A stretch of 64,000 bases of DNA. Origin: Unio delphinus. Lineage: Eukaryota; Mollusca; Bivalvia; Unionida; Unionidae. Within the stretch, counting starts at the first letter, position 1, and every line of letters starts with the position of its first letter. The stretch spans positions 4,250,001 through 4,314,000 of the forward strand of contig JAQISU010000057.1 of the NCBI GenBank assembly GCA_029339505.1, in the 5' to 3' direction. The translations under genes were made by a program, and so were the position numbers. A model generated the notes under the pieces. The model saw only the letters and a program-made list of their open reading frames with translations. It made no database searches and was not told the DNA's origin. Positions 1 through 16,289 of this stretch are shown piece by piece.

Positions 1-1552
<1,552 letters not shown>

Positions 1553-2579
1553 TCATTGAATATTTTAGCTAGTTTTCATAATATAACTGTTTCGCAAATA
1601 TTAATTTGGATCAAAGGAAGTAAAGGGAAAACAAGCCTTTGACGATCTGCCTCACAAATGTATAATTCTATACCATTAGTGCAATAAAACATCATATTAT
1701 TTTAAAATAAATAGTATCCAATAAATATTTAGAACTGTTCAAGAATAAATAGATTAAATATCAGATTATGCAAACGTTTCAGATAGGTGGGATGTTTTCT
1801 TTTTTTCAATAGAAGGTCCATATATAAATTATATTATTAAAATTGAATGACAATTTAAAATTTCGTTACTTTTAACAGTTAAACCATTCCTAAATTATAT
1901 TCATATCTCACTCTGCTTGAAATCTTAGTATCCAAACTTTTACATCCCTGTTCACAAAGCTTTGTACCACAACTTTACTACGTCATACACTTCTATCCAA
2001 TGAATATACTCCGATGATAGAAGCAACCGAATCAATCCTGTGCTCTGTTTATGAACTGACTTGCACAGCTGAATCACGTGACATTATTGATTGTGCTAAG
2101 ATAATGTGTTTTCAGTGCGATGTGAGGTTTATGATTTACCTTTGTCCTCGTTTCTGAAATCTCAAAGTGCTGGCAATATGAACTTGCATGTCAAAGATTG
2201 CCCATATATCCATTCTATCAATAAACTTCGTCAATTTCAATCCAGTGTCATTAGCTATTCACTAGCAGAGTCCGTCTTAAAGGTTTCATCATAGTTCATT
2301 GTCTATATTTATTTATCTAGAGTTAACAAAAGAAAACTTTTTATACGTTATGGCTAATTCTGTTTATTTTAGTTGGTTATATTTTGCACTCCATTTCATT
2401 GTTTTAAATAAACATAAATACAAATTTGGTATTGTGAGCATTTTGAAACCTTTTCAATATTTACATTTTCAAATTATCATAGAATGTCCACCCTCTTTAA
2501 GCAGGAATTATTTCACATAAGTTACCAGTAAATATAATGCTGATCAAAGAACTCGCATCATAGGTAATACAGAAGTATG

Positions 2580-4520
2580 GGATTTTTTCCCTTCTATATT
2601 GCGCTTCTAGCAAAAAAAGGCTCTAGATAGTCTGTAAAAATATCCATGCAACAATTTTAATATTTATTGTCATTAGTTCCTGCAAATAAAAGATTTAAAA
2701 TATCCATCGTTGGAACTGGAAGAAAATGGGTACATTTTTACTTTTGTGTTTAGTCATTTGCATGCTTATATTAGGAGAATGGTACAAATAAGTATATTTA
2801 CTCTAAAACGCACATACCTTCAAAACCTTTAATAACTGACTATGCAATGTGTTTGGCCTGAGTAGGATTGGTTTAGTAAGACACAGATGCAGGAATATGA
2901 TAAAAACAAATTTATTTAAGCCATTTCAATATGTCTTAATTTAACTGGATGTTGTATGCAGTAGATTATTAGTGTTGCATAATATAACAAATCGGTTATA
3001 CCAAAATAATAATGTACATGTACCTTATTTCCAAATCATATATGTTACCCATGATCCCTAATTCACTTACCACTAATATTTGTCATTTACCAATGACAGC
3101 AATCAATGAATACATCTATTTTCAAAGCTTGAAGTGGTAGTTTCCAAGACAAACTCGATATAGCAAAAAGACTCATTCGGCTTTAAGTAGAAATGGTTTT
3201 CGGCTTTATCGTTTTACAGAGTATCCAAAATGATGAAGTTTGATTTGGGAGATCTGATAATCCCACAGGAAATTAAAACATTTAAATTAACTGAATATTA
3301 TTCAAGAGAAAACGTTCAAACCACATTATGATATTTCCATACTTATTATATTATTTTAGGTGCATATTTGTTAGAAACTTAACTGTTTCAGGGCAACATT
3401 AAGACGTAACATATGTTGTTCAAACCATCATTTACAGACAAAAACAATTACGTTTGATGTTATCAAAAGCAGTAACGGATAAATATATCATTTAAAAATA
3501 TAAATAATGAAAGTCCGCATTAGGACAACTGAATGAACATACCTCGCTCTGAAAGAAGGTCCTTTGTAATTTATTTTTGCATCCTTCTCACAGTTATATC
3601 AAACTTATGTGACGTCATCTACTGATCAGACAGTTTTAACAAATGAAAAATCTCGGATAAAACCTATCAGATCAATGTCGTTTTGTACTGCTTAAACTGA
3701 CATGTACAAATATAGCCAGTGATAATGTGATTCAGTTCAAGATGATACGATCTCAATGCGATAGGACGTTGTTAACCACCTTTGTATGATATATTTCGTA
3801 ACGTACTTTTGAAATATATCAGGAACAAGAGCACGCTATTGCCAGAGCTGCGATACCTCTTTTATCGACTCAATTCAGAACTAAGTTATTTTCCAATTTA
3901 TGAAATATATATATTTAAAAGCTCGTTGTCCAAAACAAAAGTTTAATTTACTTATGTCGATACCTTTATACATCCATTATTGGTGTTCGCGCATAATGGG
4001 AAAATATCCTTTTTACAAAATAATAAACAGAATAACTACGTATTTTGAGTAGTTATGAAGAAAACTTTAATTCTTGAAGTCGAAATATTTTGTATTGTCA
4101 CGTGTGAGTGAAACCACTTGCGATATTACAAACATTTCCGCTTAACGACTTAAATATGTCCATGTATCTACTAAAACAAGAAAAAAGAATCTTTCGTGAC
4201 TTGGCTACTAGCAATGAAAGAAAGTTTTCCATCACATGAAAATATTTCCGTATATCTACTATAAATAGATAAATATCCTCTGCATCTTCTTTCATCGATG
4301 AGTCACAATCTTTGACGCGTGCGGATGCGACAAAGACTTCGTAAATATTCATTGAAACATGTACAATTTGGATTCAACAGCTGGGTCTGGTTATCTTAGT
4401 GTTTCAAGTTACTATGTCTATGTTACTATGATACAAACAAATTTGTAACACATAATAAAGGTAGATATGTCTAATTATTTGCATCAGTTGATTTGATTGG
4501 ATCCCTGTTGGTTTTTTTTT
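2580..4520. repeat. Diverged duplicated block, copy 1
   Basis: Collinear but diverged similarity to 11600-13480 at an offset of about 9.03-9.07 kb. Shared landmarks include ACATACCTCGCTCT (3539 and 12569), TTTTTGCATCCTT (3577 and about 12602), GACGTCAT before a (T)CTGA box, GTATTTTGAGTAG (4039 and about 13110) and CACATACC (about 2811 and 11870). No protein is evident in the block. It looks like an old segmental duplication or a dispersed repeat. Alignment by eye only. Confidence 0.6.
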
Positions 4521-4530
4521 CATTTTCAGC

Positions 4531-4809
4531 ATGATGTTTCATACGACGAGAAAGTCATTTGACTCAAAACCGTTTGGACCCTTCGTGTTACATACCAAAC
4601 ATTTGTTTCCGAGCCTATGTATGGACATGCAGCTAATGATAACGCTGATATTGGGTAACATCAGCATGATTTCAAATCCAGCTTCAGGCAACGACAAATT
4701 ATATGATTGTACTAAACCAAATATCATGCAACTTTCATTAATATTCCAATTAGTTTCTGCAATCAAAAGGATCATAGCCGATTTGAAGAAAAATTGCCCA
4801 CTAACTTAA
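4531..4809 (+). CDS. Possible small ORF or first exon, unrecognised (92 aa)
   Basis: A 92-codon ATG frame directly after duplicated block 1. Its opening (ATG, then a TTTCATACGA-like string) resembles the opening of the 68-codon frame at 13481, which sits at the matching place after block 2. The middle (about residues 34-48) is hydrophobic. No domain is recognised. It may be a leader exon of a duplicated gene or chance. No homologue was testable. Confidence 0.2.
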   Translation: MMFHTTRKSFDSKPFGPFVLHTKHLFPSLCMDMQLMITLILGNISMISNPASGNDKLYDCTKPNIMQLSLIFQLVSAIKRIIADLKKNCPLT

Positions 4810-5799
4810 TAGACCAATATGTTTTAATTTAATTTCTATTTTATCGCAAATCAACCCATCCCATACACAACATATCTCAGACTGCACTTTTTCTAATAAA
4901 TGGAAAAGGCAAATTAAATTATATTAACTGATCATACAAGATATTTGTCTTGAGGCAAATTGGTTTAAATGATAAACAAGCTACATACATCTGGTATTAA
5001 CACAGGTGTATATGTAGTCTGGTTATTTCTGATTTTTATGCTTTAGGTGTATGGGGGCAGGTAACGATGCGCTGAGGAAGTTGTTACAAGAACGGAAATC
5101 TGATAACGTCTTTCCATAAACTATAATGACGAGTGCTGTGTGTACAGAAAAGTGAGAATCTGTTTCCCTCTAAAAGGGGAGATATATATGCACAAATTGT
5201 GACTGTAAATCAACAAAAAAATGGACATTATCTCCAAGTTGTATAAAAGAGTCATTAATTACCTATGCTATTAACAAGAACATCTTCAATTTATATATAT
5301 ATAACGTTTAACAATGAAAATTATTTTTATAGCTTTGTGGCAAATTGTCAAGAGCACAGTTACCTTCAAGCATTCCACGTAATACAATTCAGTTAGCGTT
5401 TGCGTTTTGACACACCATACAGATCACAGTTTCAAGGATCTGAATTTATAATCCAGGTCAGGTCATAGAGATAGTCTATTATCAAACTTTGCGCATTTTC
5501 GTCTGTGTGACATATCAATGAGGAAGGATCGGTTATTCATTAATAATATCTTTTATGTTGGATGGTATTTTGTACAAATTTGAAACTCAATACTGAATTG
5601 TTCCACATTATCCATTAACCTTATACCCTACCACTTCACAGATTAGATCTTAGTTTCCCTTACGTGCAAAAGAATACAAAATAAATATATGTATGTGCAT
5701 GTTACTAGTGTTATAGCTATGTTGTTGATATATTTTGCAAGCTAACTTAAAAATTGAAACTGTGCAAACGAAAATGATCGGAATCAATGTTCTCTGCAG

Positions 5800-5905
5800 T
5801 ATTGTCTGTTTCGCATGGACTCCAGTGATAGTATTGCGGAGTCATATATTAGTGTTCTAAAAACTATTGTTACGAAGAAAATTGAAGAAAAGAGGAAAGC
5901 ACAGG
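5800..5905 (+). CDS. Candidate internal exon, unknown gene
   Basis: The open frame follows a CTCTGCAG acceptor and ends at a GTAAGC donor (5906). The 35 complete codons encode a charged helical segment that includes DSSDSIAESYISVLK and then a Lys/Glu-rich stretch. The other two frames contain stops. The upstream pyrimidine tract is short. No family is recognised and no partner exon was identified. Confidence 0.35.
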
Positions 5906-6955
5906 GTAAGCGAAATGTATTAATCAGAGAATATGCGTACAGTATGGGGTTTTGATTGCAAATTCATTTTTATAAGCTATCTTATCTGTTTTCTTTAATA
6001 AAGGTGTGCGCACACAACAATATCCTTAAATTGAGTCTTGTTTTCTAATTTAAGGTATTTTCCCCGACATCATCTATAATAAAAATGAAACTATCTCGAA
6101 AGGGTTCCATAAATTTAATATTAAATCATTGGAATTATTTTCATCACGGTTTTTATTTCAGTGGAAATTAATTAGATATAAAGAAGAATGAATAATTTCG
6201 TTCATTCTGAAAGACGTTGCACCTTTCATTTGTTGTGCATAAAACATAGTCGCAAACAAAACTGAACTTGTAGCAGTAGATTGTACATTTTTAAACTATA
6301 AATAAAAGAAAAAGATTATATCTGCATATAAAAAAATATATAACGAAGAAATCATTTTTAAAACAGAATTTACAGTAATTTCTTGATATGTTTATTCTCG
6401 AAATTTGAATAGTTTTCTTAAGTAAACATGTGTTATAAAGATACGAGATACGCAGAAAAAAAGCGTCGAATAAATGTCTAGAATGATTTGTACTGATAAA
6501 CAATTTCGCATGGTTGACATTAACTAATTAGTAATTAGGTCATACTTGCCTTATAAAAACTAATGTTCTGAAACCAGAACACGTCATGTTTATTTAGATT
6601 TATGGTATTGTAACATTAGCAACCAAGATGCATTAGTGTAAGATATCTTCATTATTTGTACATGTGTGAATAAGAAAGTCCAAAGTTATATTGTGTAAGA
6701 AATGTCCCCAATTGTCATGGTGTATACGAAGTCTTCTTGCATTGCCTGTCTCAATAAGAAGTCCTCATTTGCTTATGACAATAATACAATGTGAAGAAAG
6801 GAAATGTTATCGTGGTGAACCAATAATAATGATATAATTTCTTCTAGTAACGTTCCCTGTAAGAGAGTTTTGCAATATGACCAGTATAAAATAAGGTTCC
6901 TATTTGACTGGTATTTTTCAATGGTCCCAACTCTTGAAACCTTTTAGGAGTACTG

Positions 6956-6967
6956 GTGTGTGTATGT

Positions 6968-7017
<50 letters not shown>

Positions 7018-7099
7018 GAGAGAGACAGAGAGACAGAGACATAGACAGTGAGAGACAGACAGACAGACAGACAGACAGAGAGAGACACAGATAGAGACA
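6956..7099. repeat. Compound microsatellite (GT)n-(GA)n-(GACA)n
   Basis: GT dinucleotides pass into GA, then GAGACA and GACA tetranucleotides. The minus-strand frame through it is low-complexity Ser/Leu/Val/His and is not a gene. Confidence 0.95.
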
Positions 7100-10000
7100 A
7101 AGTATAATCTGACATAGTCAGGAATATATGCTAGATATTGTTTATGAATGCTACGTCCGTTCCAAGAAGGGAAAAGGAACAGGATAACGTTTCGTGAGAG
7201 AAAATGAAATCGGTGAAATTTTATCTATTGAGGGAGCGGAAACAGCACGGACATATTTCCACAGAATCGATTGAAAAGCATGGTCATAAGTAACGATCGA
7301 AACCAAATATGCAATTAACCTTGAAATAAACACATTTGTATCTAGAACAGTAAATCATCAACGGTGATAACATTAATACAAAAGCCCGTAGACGTACAAA
7401 TAGTTTTATGTGAACATGATAATAAAAATATAACTCTCACAAATTTTAAACATATATATGTATTTAAATTGCTCCATATTATCACTTTGTAATATATACG
7501 TTATGTTTTCAAAGCTCGGCTAACATAGTTTATGTTTTCATTAATGTTGTGTTTTGATTCATCTTTTTCTCTCATCATGCATTTGGTAGAAGTGGTTGCT
7601 AAGAATGACGCAATACCATGCCTATTTCGACGGTTCATGTGTTCTAGAATAATAACACCCTGGTCAATAACCACTATGTTAAATACACCCTCCGCCGCAC
7701 AGTAACCCCAATGATGAGTCCGGGACTTTCCAAAGAGCCCTAAAACATTATATTTTGGAAAACATATTCACATTATATGATGCATGTAGAATACATTATT
7801 ATCATTATTATTACATTTGCTCTTACAGTTTATATGGACGTATGGTTAACCAGAAAAAGATATTGAAGCCAAAAACATACACTGTTATTTCTTAGATTTT
7901 AATTCATGTTGGTTTCCATTTGCTGATTATGAATGCTGCCTATTTCGTCTAGTTATTTGTATACTATCACTCTTTCCAAACTATTCGAATTGATACTGTA
8001 TTAAAAATGCGAGAAGACAACAAAGTAAAGACCTATTACTTAGATCTATAAAGCAATAAAGATTCATGCACAAATTGTATAAATAGTCAAAGATTCATGC
8101 AAAATATCATTCATGAAAAAGTGTAGAATATCACAGGTTACGAATGAAAATAATATAAGCATATAAATGTCACAATAACTTCGTTACGAATGTTATGCAT
8201 AGGTTAAGCAGACGAATGATGCAACGGAGTTGTATTATACGTGTTCGAGAAATGCGTGGTAGTGGAGAACTCAGGGGAAAGATAAAAGATAAATATCATA
8301 CAGTGATTAGTCGTTGGCGCGATTACAATCATACACCAGATGCTGCTTACTGCGAGAAAATGAGTGTAACTCAGCAAAGGAATGAAGAGGCACATGTTTT
8401 TATGGAACTTTCTCATACTGAAAAGAATTGAAAATGTGATTCATGTAACTTCATATCTATTGCTAATCATGCCTACTGTTCGACGCATTCTCAGGAAGCC
8501 GAGGAAAGTTTCAGGAAATCCTCTTCCTGTTCAAGATAACATCCATAATCTAGCTATTCCAGGCAAGGACTCTTGACCTGGACCAATGAGAGTTTTAATC
8601 ATTTTTTAATATTCATCTACTTTTCATCTTTCAGAACGTCTTCGTTGGTGTGATATAAAAAACCGTTGCGAAGGGGGTATTAATAACAATTGTGATTATA
8701 ATGAATGGGGGTATTATCAGAGTGAGTTTACAAAAGAGGGTTATTGGACATAAGTTTAATTGTCTGACTGCTTTTGACCATTCGCCAGATTCGTGACATT
8801 CATTTTTCTGTTTCATGGATACAATGAATAGACAGCCATGAAATACGATTTCATGTCAGAAATAGCTCACAGCAAAGAATGCCCTAGACGAAATTTTGCG
8901 TCCACACAACAAAACAAGTTGAAGACCCAGCTGGTTCAATCCACTTGTCTACATATAACAGATGTTTGATTAAGACAAAATGTTCCGTTAAACATTCTTA
9001 ACGTCTGTACTTTACTCAGCTGAAACCTTCGCAATCTGTAACATATTAATCACATTAATTTGAGGTAAGTAATTCAGTAGTTAATTCAAATTAACAAGAG
9101 CTTTTCAGACATAGATTTATTGCAATTATCCTTTCGTAGTTTACAAATATTCATAATATAAATGTTTAGATAACATTCATTTCAAATGTGAGACGGTTTC
9201 TAATATTAGGAATAACTGGGCTTGATTTATTTTATTTTTAACAAGCTTTATATTAAGTTTACTTGGCACTATTTTTTTTGGAATGTGTTTTTCAGTTATG
9301 ATGCTACTGCTGCTTTCGGGTGTTAAAGGATCTATTCCGGCTCTAAACTGAGCTACATTATCGTAAAATCTGTTCATAGTGTGTCCCAGTTTTTCATTAT
9401 TGCAGCGATAATGTTATGCATCAAACGTCAAACGTCAAACTCTAGTTGTAGTTTCCAGTACTCTTCACACTGTCGTTCGAATTCAATGAGAATTAGAACA
9501 ACTGGTCTATGCAGATCGTTTACATCGGCGGTCGGTGTACTTAGCATATATATCTTGCAAGATGGTTGCTGAGGATATTGTTCTCGCTAATTAAAAGCCT
9601 TGGTCAGACCAAACCGTAATGCTTGGAAATACAATAAACGGGAGCGATCCTCTTACGTTACTATTATCTTCGAGTTTTTGTCTGTTAACTCGTTTCCTTC
9701 AACCGGCATTTTACGGTAAAAAACAATTAGTGTTAAATTATCAAGAACATGTAATCTTTATCTTAACGAAAATTATTGGCAATTTCCACGATAACAGTGA
9801 TATTTTTGCAATCTCGATTACACAAGAGAATCTTAGCGTTACCGGCAACGATCATTAAATAAATTATGGAAACGATTATAAATGCATTGCCGTGTATTTT
9901 CAGCCACACGCGTTGTCTCAATTACTGATGCAGCTTGTTTATGCGGCAGATTATGAATCGGATATCAATGTTGACGTAATTATGAACGTTGATGAAAATC

Positions 10001-10508
10001 TTGAACGTCGATGGTTTTTAAGTTTGGACATTACATGCTGTGTACATCATATTGCACTTAATTCATCGTATTTCAGTTAAGAAAGCCGACGTCAACAAAA
10101 TGCATTTCAATAAGAAGAGCTGCATCACTAAAACAACTATGATAGCTTCCAATTTCCAGATGTTTATGGACTTCCATTAGTGTAGTTGTACCATTTATTT
10201 TACGTTAATAACGATAAAGTGTTCGCGCCATATATAGAAAACCTTCATTCCACAATGGTATCGTAGTATACCTACAAGCTATAAGAATGAAGCTTCCACC
10301 GAATTTTATGCCAAACATCGCATAACCTAGCAACATCCCGCAAAACACGCCTAATAAAAGAGAATAAGAATAACCGAATAGGGGTTGCATGCATGCATGC
10401 GAGAAACGAACAGGCCATCATGTGAGGAAAATGTTGGGAACACCTTAGTTGCTGATAGAGGATTAGCTAGTGTGGGTCACACACCTTAAATACCAACACT
10501 TCTATAGT
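7100..10508. other. No assigned gene; a few unexplained short frames
   Basis: Frames of 60-80 codons occur at 8195-8431 (+), 8382-8576 (+), 9619-9858 (+) and 9892-10080 (+). The last follows a TGTATTTTCAG acceptor-like string, but I see no matching donor. None resembles a family I know. Treat as probably non-coding. Confidence 0.4.
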
Positions 10509-10616
<108 letters not shown>

Positions 10617-11599
10617 AATAACCCCAACATCGATACATAAATAATGTATTGATTACAAATGATTTTTGCGTATGGATAGTGATATCATTAGTTTTGAAAT
10701 ATTTGGATGCATTAATATTTTATATTTTATTTACAGCTGTGTTCAAGTATTAGCTTTTGATTTGACTGATGAGTACAAGATTCATTTGATAATTTGTTTC
10801 AGAGAAATCAGTAAATTACGAAAAGTGAGATAATGTTAGTGACATGAAACAAAGCCACTGTCTCAAGTACCACTTGTGACAAATGATTTTGTCTTGATAG
10901 TATGAACACAATTTAATATAACTTTTGGTACTGTTTCATTAAAATATTTCTTGTAATAGTTCCGTTGTCTATTATAATTATTCATCGCCACTAGAAACTA
11001 GTTGACAAGAGTGTTTATGTCTCATGCAAAGAAGATTCAATCAAAAACCTCAACCAGTTTAAATGTTTTTTCTCTAGCACGTAAATTCCAAAATTATATA
11101 AAATTCCTAAATGATTTTAAAATTAATTAGTCCTGGGCAAGATTATTTAATAATGGAAACGGTTATGACTATGTGAACTTCATTTGAAGCTATTTAGACA
11201 TATTATACTTGAGCTGTATGCATGGTAACATAATCTAATGCAATATAGTTATAATAACCATTTAAATCTCACAGTGTCTTCTGGAAAATATTTAATTTCA
11301 TTTGCGAAATAAATGGCAAGTTTCAAGAAAATGTAACTTTGGAGCAGCAACATTATTGTTTGCGATCACATAAAGCTATATGAAACGAAGAGTTATCGAT
11401 TAGTGCACACTTCTCTCCAATAATAGGTATAATGGCAAGTGCATTCTCCTACTGATACTTTAGGGTAACTTAGAATACTGTATCTGTGAAGTAAATTTAC
11501 AAAACAATTATGCAGAACCTGTCTTTTATTACTTATATTATGTAAATATCAGAGAGTTATTCAAATATTTTGAGCAAGAATTTATTTCTAAGATGTCAT

Positions 11600-12619
11600 T
11601 TGCTGGAATGCTGGATCTTAGGTAATACAGATTAGTTTTTAACTCACCTTTTGCAAAGGTGAAGCACAATATTGTTTGAATAACATTCGTGTAATATTCT
11701 TTAATACATTTTAATATCAGTTCTTGTAACTAAGAGTTTTAGTGTCAATCAGAAATATCTCTCAGAACTCTATCCAATGGATACTTAATAATTTAGATTT
11801 AGTCATTGGTAATCGTATTCAAGGAACGTGCTAAATTAAATAAAATATATCTAGAAGACACATACCCTCTAAAACTACAACTTTGCTAATTGACTTTGAA
11901 AGTTATTTGGACTGAACAAGATTGTTTGAAAGGCAAATAAAGATGTAAATACATGATAATATCAAATATATACTAATGGAGAAGTATTTCTATACGCTTC
12001 TCATATTATTACTGTTTTGTTGCAGCCAAAGAAACATGATATTTAATCTCCATGATATTAAACTAACAATGAATTTTTCAATTGCATTGTCTCATTATCC
12101 TTACTTAATGTCAAATTCTGACAACGCTCATAGTTATCACGTACTTACGACAGCAATCAATGGTAACATTTATTTTTGATGCTTGCACTGACTAGTCAGG
12201 CATAAGGTAAGAATCGCTGTCAGTCTGGGAATACTTAGCGTGTTTCAAGGTTGTCAAAATGATGATGTTTGTCTTCGGTAAGCAAAGAGTCAGTGAGAAC
12301 CTAAACTATTTCAATTAAATTAACAATTAATCACCAAGGATAAAACTTCATAACCGCATTATCATTGTTATATTCCCCTATATTGGTTGCAAAATAGCTA
12401 TTTTTATGTAGTATTTAAAATGGATTATCTTTTTCTAAACCTCACATTTACGTTAAAAGCTGTTAAACGTTGTATAATCAATATGAGTAAAATATCTATC
12501 AACTCAAAAACGTAAGTTACAAATATAGGTATTGACATGTCAGAGTAGAAACGAAAATCAATGGACATACCTCGCTCTTAATGCTGGTCCCTGTTAATGT
12601 ATTTTTGCATCCTTGTTCG

Positions 12620-12695
<76 letters not shown>

Positions 12696-13480
12696 TATCA
12701 AATTTGATTGACGTCATGCTCTGACCAATCAAAGTTATCAAATGAAAACTCCAGGATAAAACGTACCATCAAATGAATGATGTGTTCTATCGCATAAACA
12801 GAATTTTGAACAAATAGTCAAGAGATAGTGTCAATCATTTCAACATACACTGTGTTATGTTATCATTGTAATGGATGTATTCCGGACTAACCTTGTTTGA
12901 TATATTTAATGAGTTTTTGAAACACATAAATGACAGAAACACACTATTGCTACACAGTCGACATGCAATGTTTGAACTAATTTAATTTCATAGTTAGGAA
13001 ATACATTTTAACAGTTCATTGTCCTAGAAGTATTGTTCATTTTGAACGTACTTTTATCTAGCCGTTAATCGATTTCGCACACAATGGGACAAAAGTCCTT
13101 TAAAACTGTGTATTTTGAGTAGATTTAAGGAAATATTTCACTCGCGACGTGGAAAGATTTTTATGTCATGTTTTGCAAAACATGTGTGACAACACAAAAT
13201 GTCTCCACTACACGAGTGAAATAATTCCTCATAAACTAAAGTGAACATCCTCTATATATTCGTTATGCGTACAAACATGATAAAAACTACATAAATGTCT
13301 ATCGAAACCTTGTTAGTTTAGACAAAGTATCATTATCGGTTCAGCAAAGGGGTCTCTTTAGTTTGGTTCATCTAGTTATAGTAAACGTTTCTGTCATTCG
13401 AACATATTTGTGAAAGCTATTAAAGGTTAACATTTCTATGTTATTGCGTCACTTGAGATTGGTTCTTTCCTTAACTCATT
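11600..13480. repeat. Diverged duplicated block, copy 2
   Basis: Partner of 2580-4520 (landmarks given there). This copy has gained an (AT)n tract at about 12623-12698 in the middle of the shared CATCCTTGTTC...CAAATTTGATTGACGTCAT string, so the microsatellite arose after the duplication. Confidence 0.6.
12623..12698. repeat. (AT)n microsatellite
   Basis: About 70 bases of AT inserted inside duplicated block 2. It is absent from block 1. Confidence 0.95.
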
Positions 13481-13687
13481 ATGAAAACTATTTTACATAC
13501 GAAGGATCAATTATCATACAGGAAACTCTTTGAAATTTTTATATTACTGATATTTTATAAACTGATACAAATCATTTACTTCGGAGACTTTGTTCATACA
13601 GACAACGACGACGTTCTACAAAATATTAAATGTCTGCAACATTCAATACAAACTGTAAGAAGCACAGAATCAACATTGAGAAATTAG
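13481..13687 (+). CDS. Possible small ORF or first exon, unrecognised (68 aa)
   Basis: An ATG frame placed after duplicated block 2, as the 4531 frame is after block 1. It is hydrophobic at about residues 17-35, like a signal anchor. Weak similarity at the start to the 4531 frame (both have HT and K near residue 6). No family recognised. Confidence 0.2.
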   Translation: MKTILHTKDQLSYRKLFEIFILLIFYKLIQIIYFGDFVHTDNDDVLQNIKCLQHSIQTVRSTESTLRN

Positions 13688-13689
13688 CA

Positions 13690-15227
13690 ATTAGCAGAGT
13701 TAAACTTTTGAAATTATACCCAATATATGTAATAACAAACAAACAGTTTTATATAAAAGAGCACACTACACCTAATTTTGAAAATTGTACAGTCGGTCTC
13801 TGATAGTAAACGGGCACATTTTCGGTGTGAAGATGATGGGAAGGATCAACCTTAACTGCATTACAGATTTAACCTATATATTTATGTTGGGGTAGACTGT
13901 TGGGATCACATGGTTTGAAGGTTATAGACTTAGTAAAAAGAATATAATGTTATGTATACTTAAAGTAAATTGTTAATAAGTGATTTTATGAGAAGAAAAT
14001 ATTCTTTATATGCTGTCAGCAATTAAACATTGTATATAATGCCTCACCACATCCAAAACCAGCGGATTACTATTTTAAGTCAATGAGATACAATTTTATT
14101 CTGTTAGACTCACGTGGTGATTGTAACGTGCTTTATTATGATTTTATTAATGTATTTTCTAAACATAACTGAGATTATTCCAGAACAATATATTTTTTTA
14201 ATTTAACGTCTTAGCTTAACAACTAATCTTGTTTACTGGAATAGTGATTAATTTGTGCTTTGAGATCTAGCAGATTCAATATGTATTATTTTAGTGACCG
14301 GTAATTCATTTGTGCTGGAATATATTTATTCATATTATTTCTTCTCTGGAAATACAAAAGTGCTCTTATAATATTCGTGGAAATAGATACTTGGATTTAA
14401 CTCTTGGGTTGTATTATTTTGACCCAACAAAAGAATATTGCTACATCAACGCAACACAGGCCAATTACAATTACAGGAAGATCAACAGTTAAATCCTCTG
14501 GACCCCACTCAAGTTTGTTCATAGTTTTTAACATTAAGACTTGTATCTGTAATTTTAAGATTATTTTGGGACGTATTTCGATATACCAAAGTTCGTCTTT
14601 TTCATTGTCACATTGAATTCTAAGGAAATTAAGTATTTGTTACATTGCTTGTTGCTTCTTAGTCTCATAACTTATTTTGAGAGCTTAGTGTTGGTAATAT
14701 AAACTTGGAGGATCGTCCTTTGAATACGAATTTCTATAAATATTCCAGAGAACTAGAAATGTAACTTTGACAAATTTCAGAATTTTCTAAGGTCCTGTTA
14801 TTATTTTGCACTTTATAAATCTATAGTGAAATCAACAAGGTTTTATAATCTAAATTGGAACACTTCTTCACATCTTGCACAGGAACAGCTAGACCCATTG
14901 AGTAAGGATGAATGGTTCTAGCCTGCTAACAATATGGTATTTCTAAGTCCAAAGCTTCTTTAACATAACAAGAAATAAATATATATTGTCCAATGTATTA
15001 TGGAAAAGAATGTTTTTGATAAAAACGCATTGTGTTTGATTGATAACTCTAATCGAACTTTAACATAAAGTTTTGTTTCATAAAAGTGCATTGGGTTTGA
15101 TTGATAAGTCTGTTGCAGACTATAACTTAAAAGAAAATTAATTGAAATTAAAAGACAATATTTAATTAGAGCTAAATATGGCTCGAGCTTCAGAAAGAGA
15201 AAGAGGAGAAATAAATCCATTTTGGGG

Positions 15228-15232
<5 letters not shown>
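13690..15232. other. No gene recognised
   Basis: Short frames only. The frame at 14310-14492 contains a hydrophilic Tyr/Asn-rich stretch but has no clear splice context. The minus frame at 14960-15220 is hydrophobic and AT-driven. Confidence 0.4.

Positions 15233-15273
<41 letters not shown>
15233..15273. repeat. (AG)n microsatellite
   Basis: About 40 bases of AG dinucleotide. Confidence 0.95.
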
Positions 15274-15275
<2 letters not shown>

Positions 15276-16289
15276 AATGCATTTGCAGAAAGAAAATTGC
15301 GAGAAATAAATGCAATGGGAGAAAAGGGAGAGAAATGTCAAAATTCATAACAATTTTAAGAAAGGAAATCGAAATTGAATGTATACTAATTCAAGTTTTC
15401 ATGTTAATAAGAATATTGGGTTAGGGGTTAGACTAATTGAAGTTTTCATGTTAATAAGAATATTGGGTTATTATCCCTACTTATGAAAAATAAGTGTACA
15501 CATATCTTACTTAGTTTAGAACAAAATGCTGTCATTTTGAATAGGCCGATATCATTTTGTCAACGTTCGTGACATCTACACACCCTCTGCATACAACAAA
15601 GTGTTGAGATCTTGATTTGGGTAAGAAATATATTTTCAACGGGTTCAAATTGGTACCTACGGTTTATCGAAAAAAAAGATTAGGATCTATAACACCGAAA
15701 ATGAATAAACCCATGTTGAAGTTACAAAACGAAGATATCAGGTATTTAAAAGGTGGTGGTTTGCCAAGATAAGTGATTAAGATTGCGAGAACCTTAGGCA
15801 ACACATATTGGTTAAAAGCTTCACGAATTGCGTCCATACTGACATCAAGACTTCCACTATCAGCAGAAATTCAAAACCTTAGAATATGCTATACAACCAT
15901 ACAGTTAGTTTTGTTCAAGAAGGTCTTCCAGTTAGCAGCATTCTGGTACAAGTTCTAGTTCAGCCTTATACGATTACTTCGAAATCTCAAACTGGCACAA
16001 CTTCTAAAAGTGTCTGATACGGTGGATAAGAAACCCTTTTCTATTTTCTATTCTTACAAGTACCTAATGAAATAAGAAAAGTTGGATCCATTTAGAATTG
16101 CTATAAATTGAAAAATACTCAACACAATCAAGTCAGATCTATTCCAAAAGCTCTTATTTCTAAGAGGTAATGGCATGGTCGTGTATTAAAAGCAATACAT
16201 TTATTGAGTCAAACAAAACCCAATCAGATGTTTTTTTTATGGAGACTTTTAGAACCATTTATATCCAACGGTTCTATCTCACTCATGCA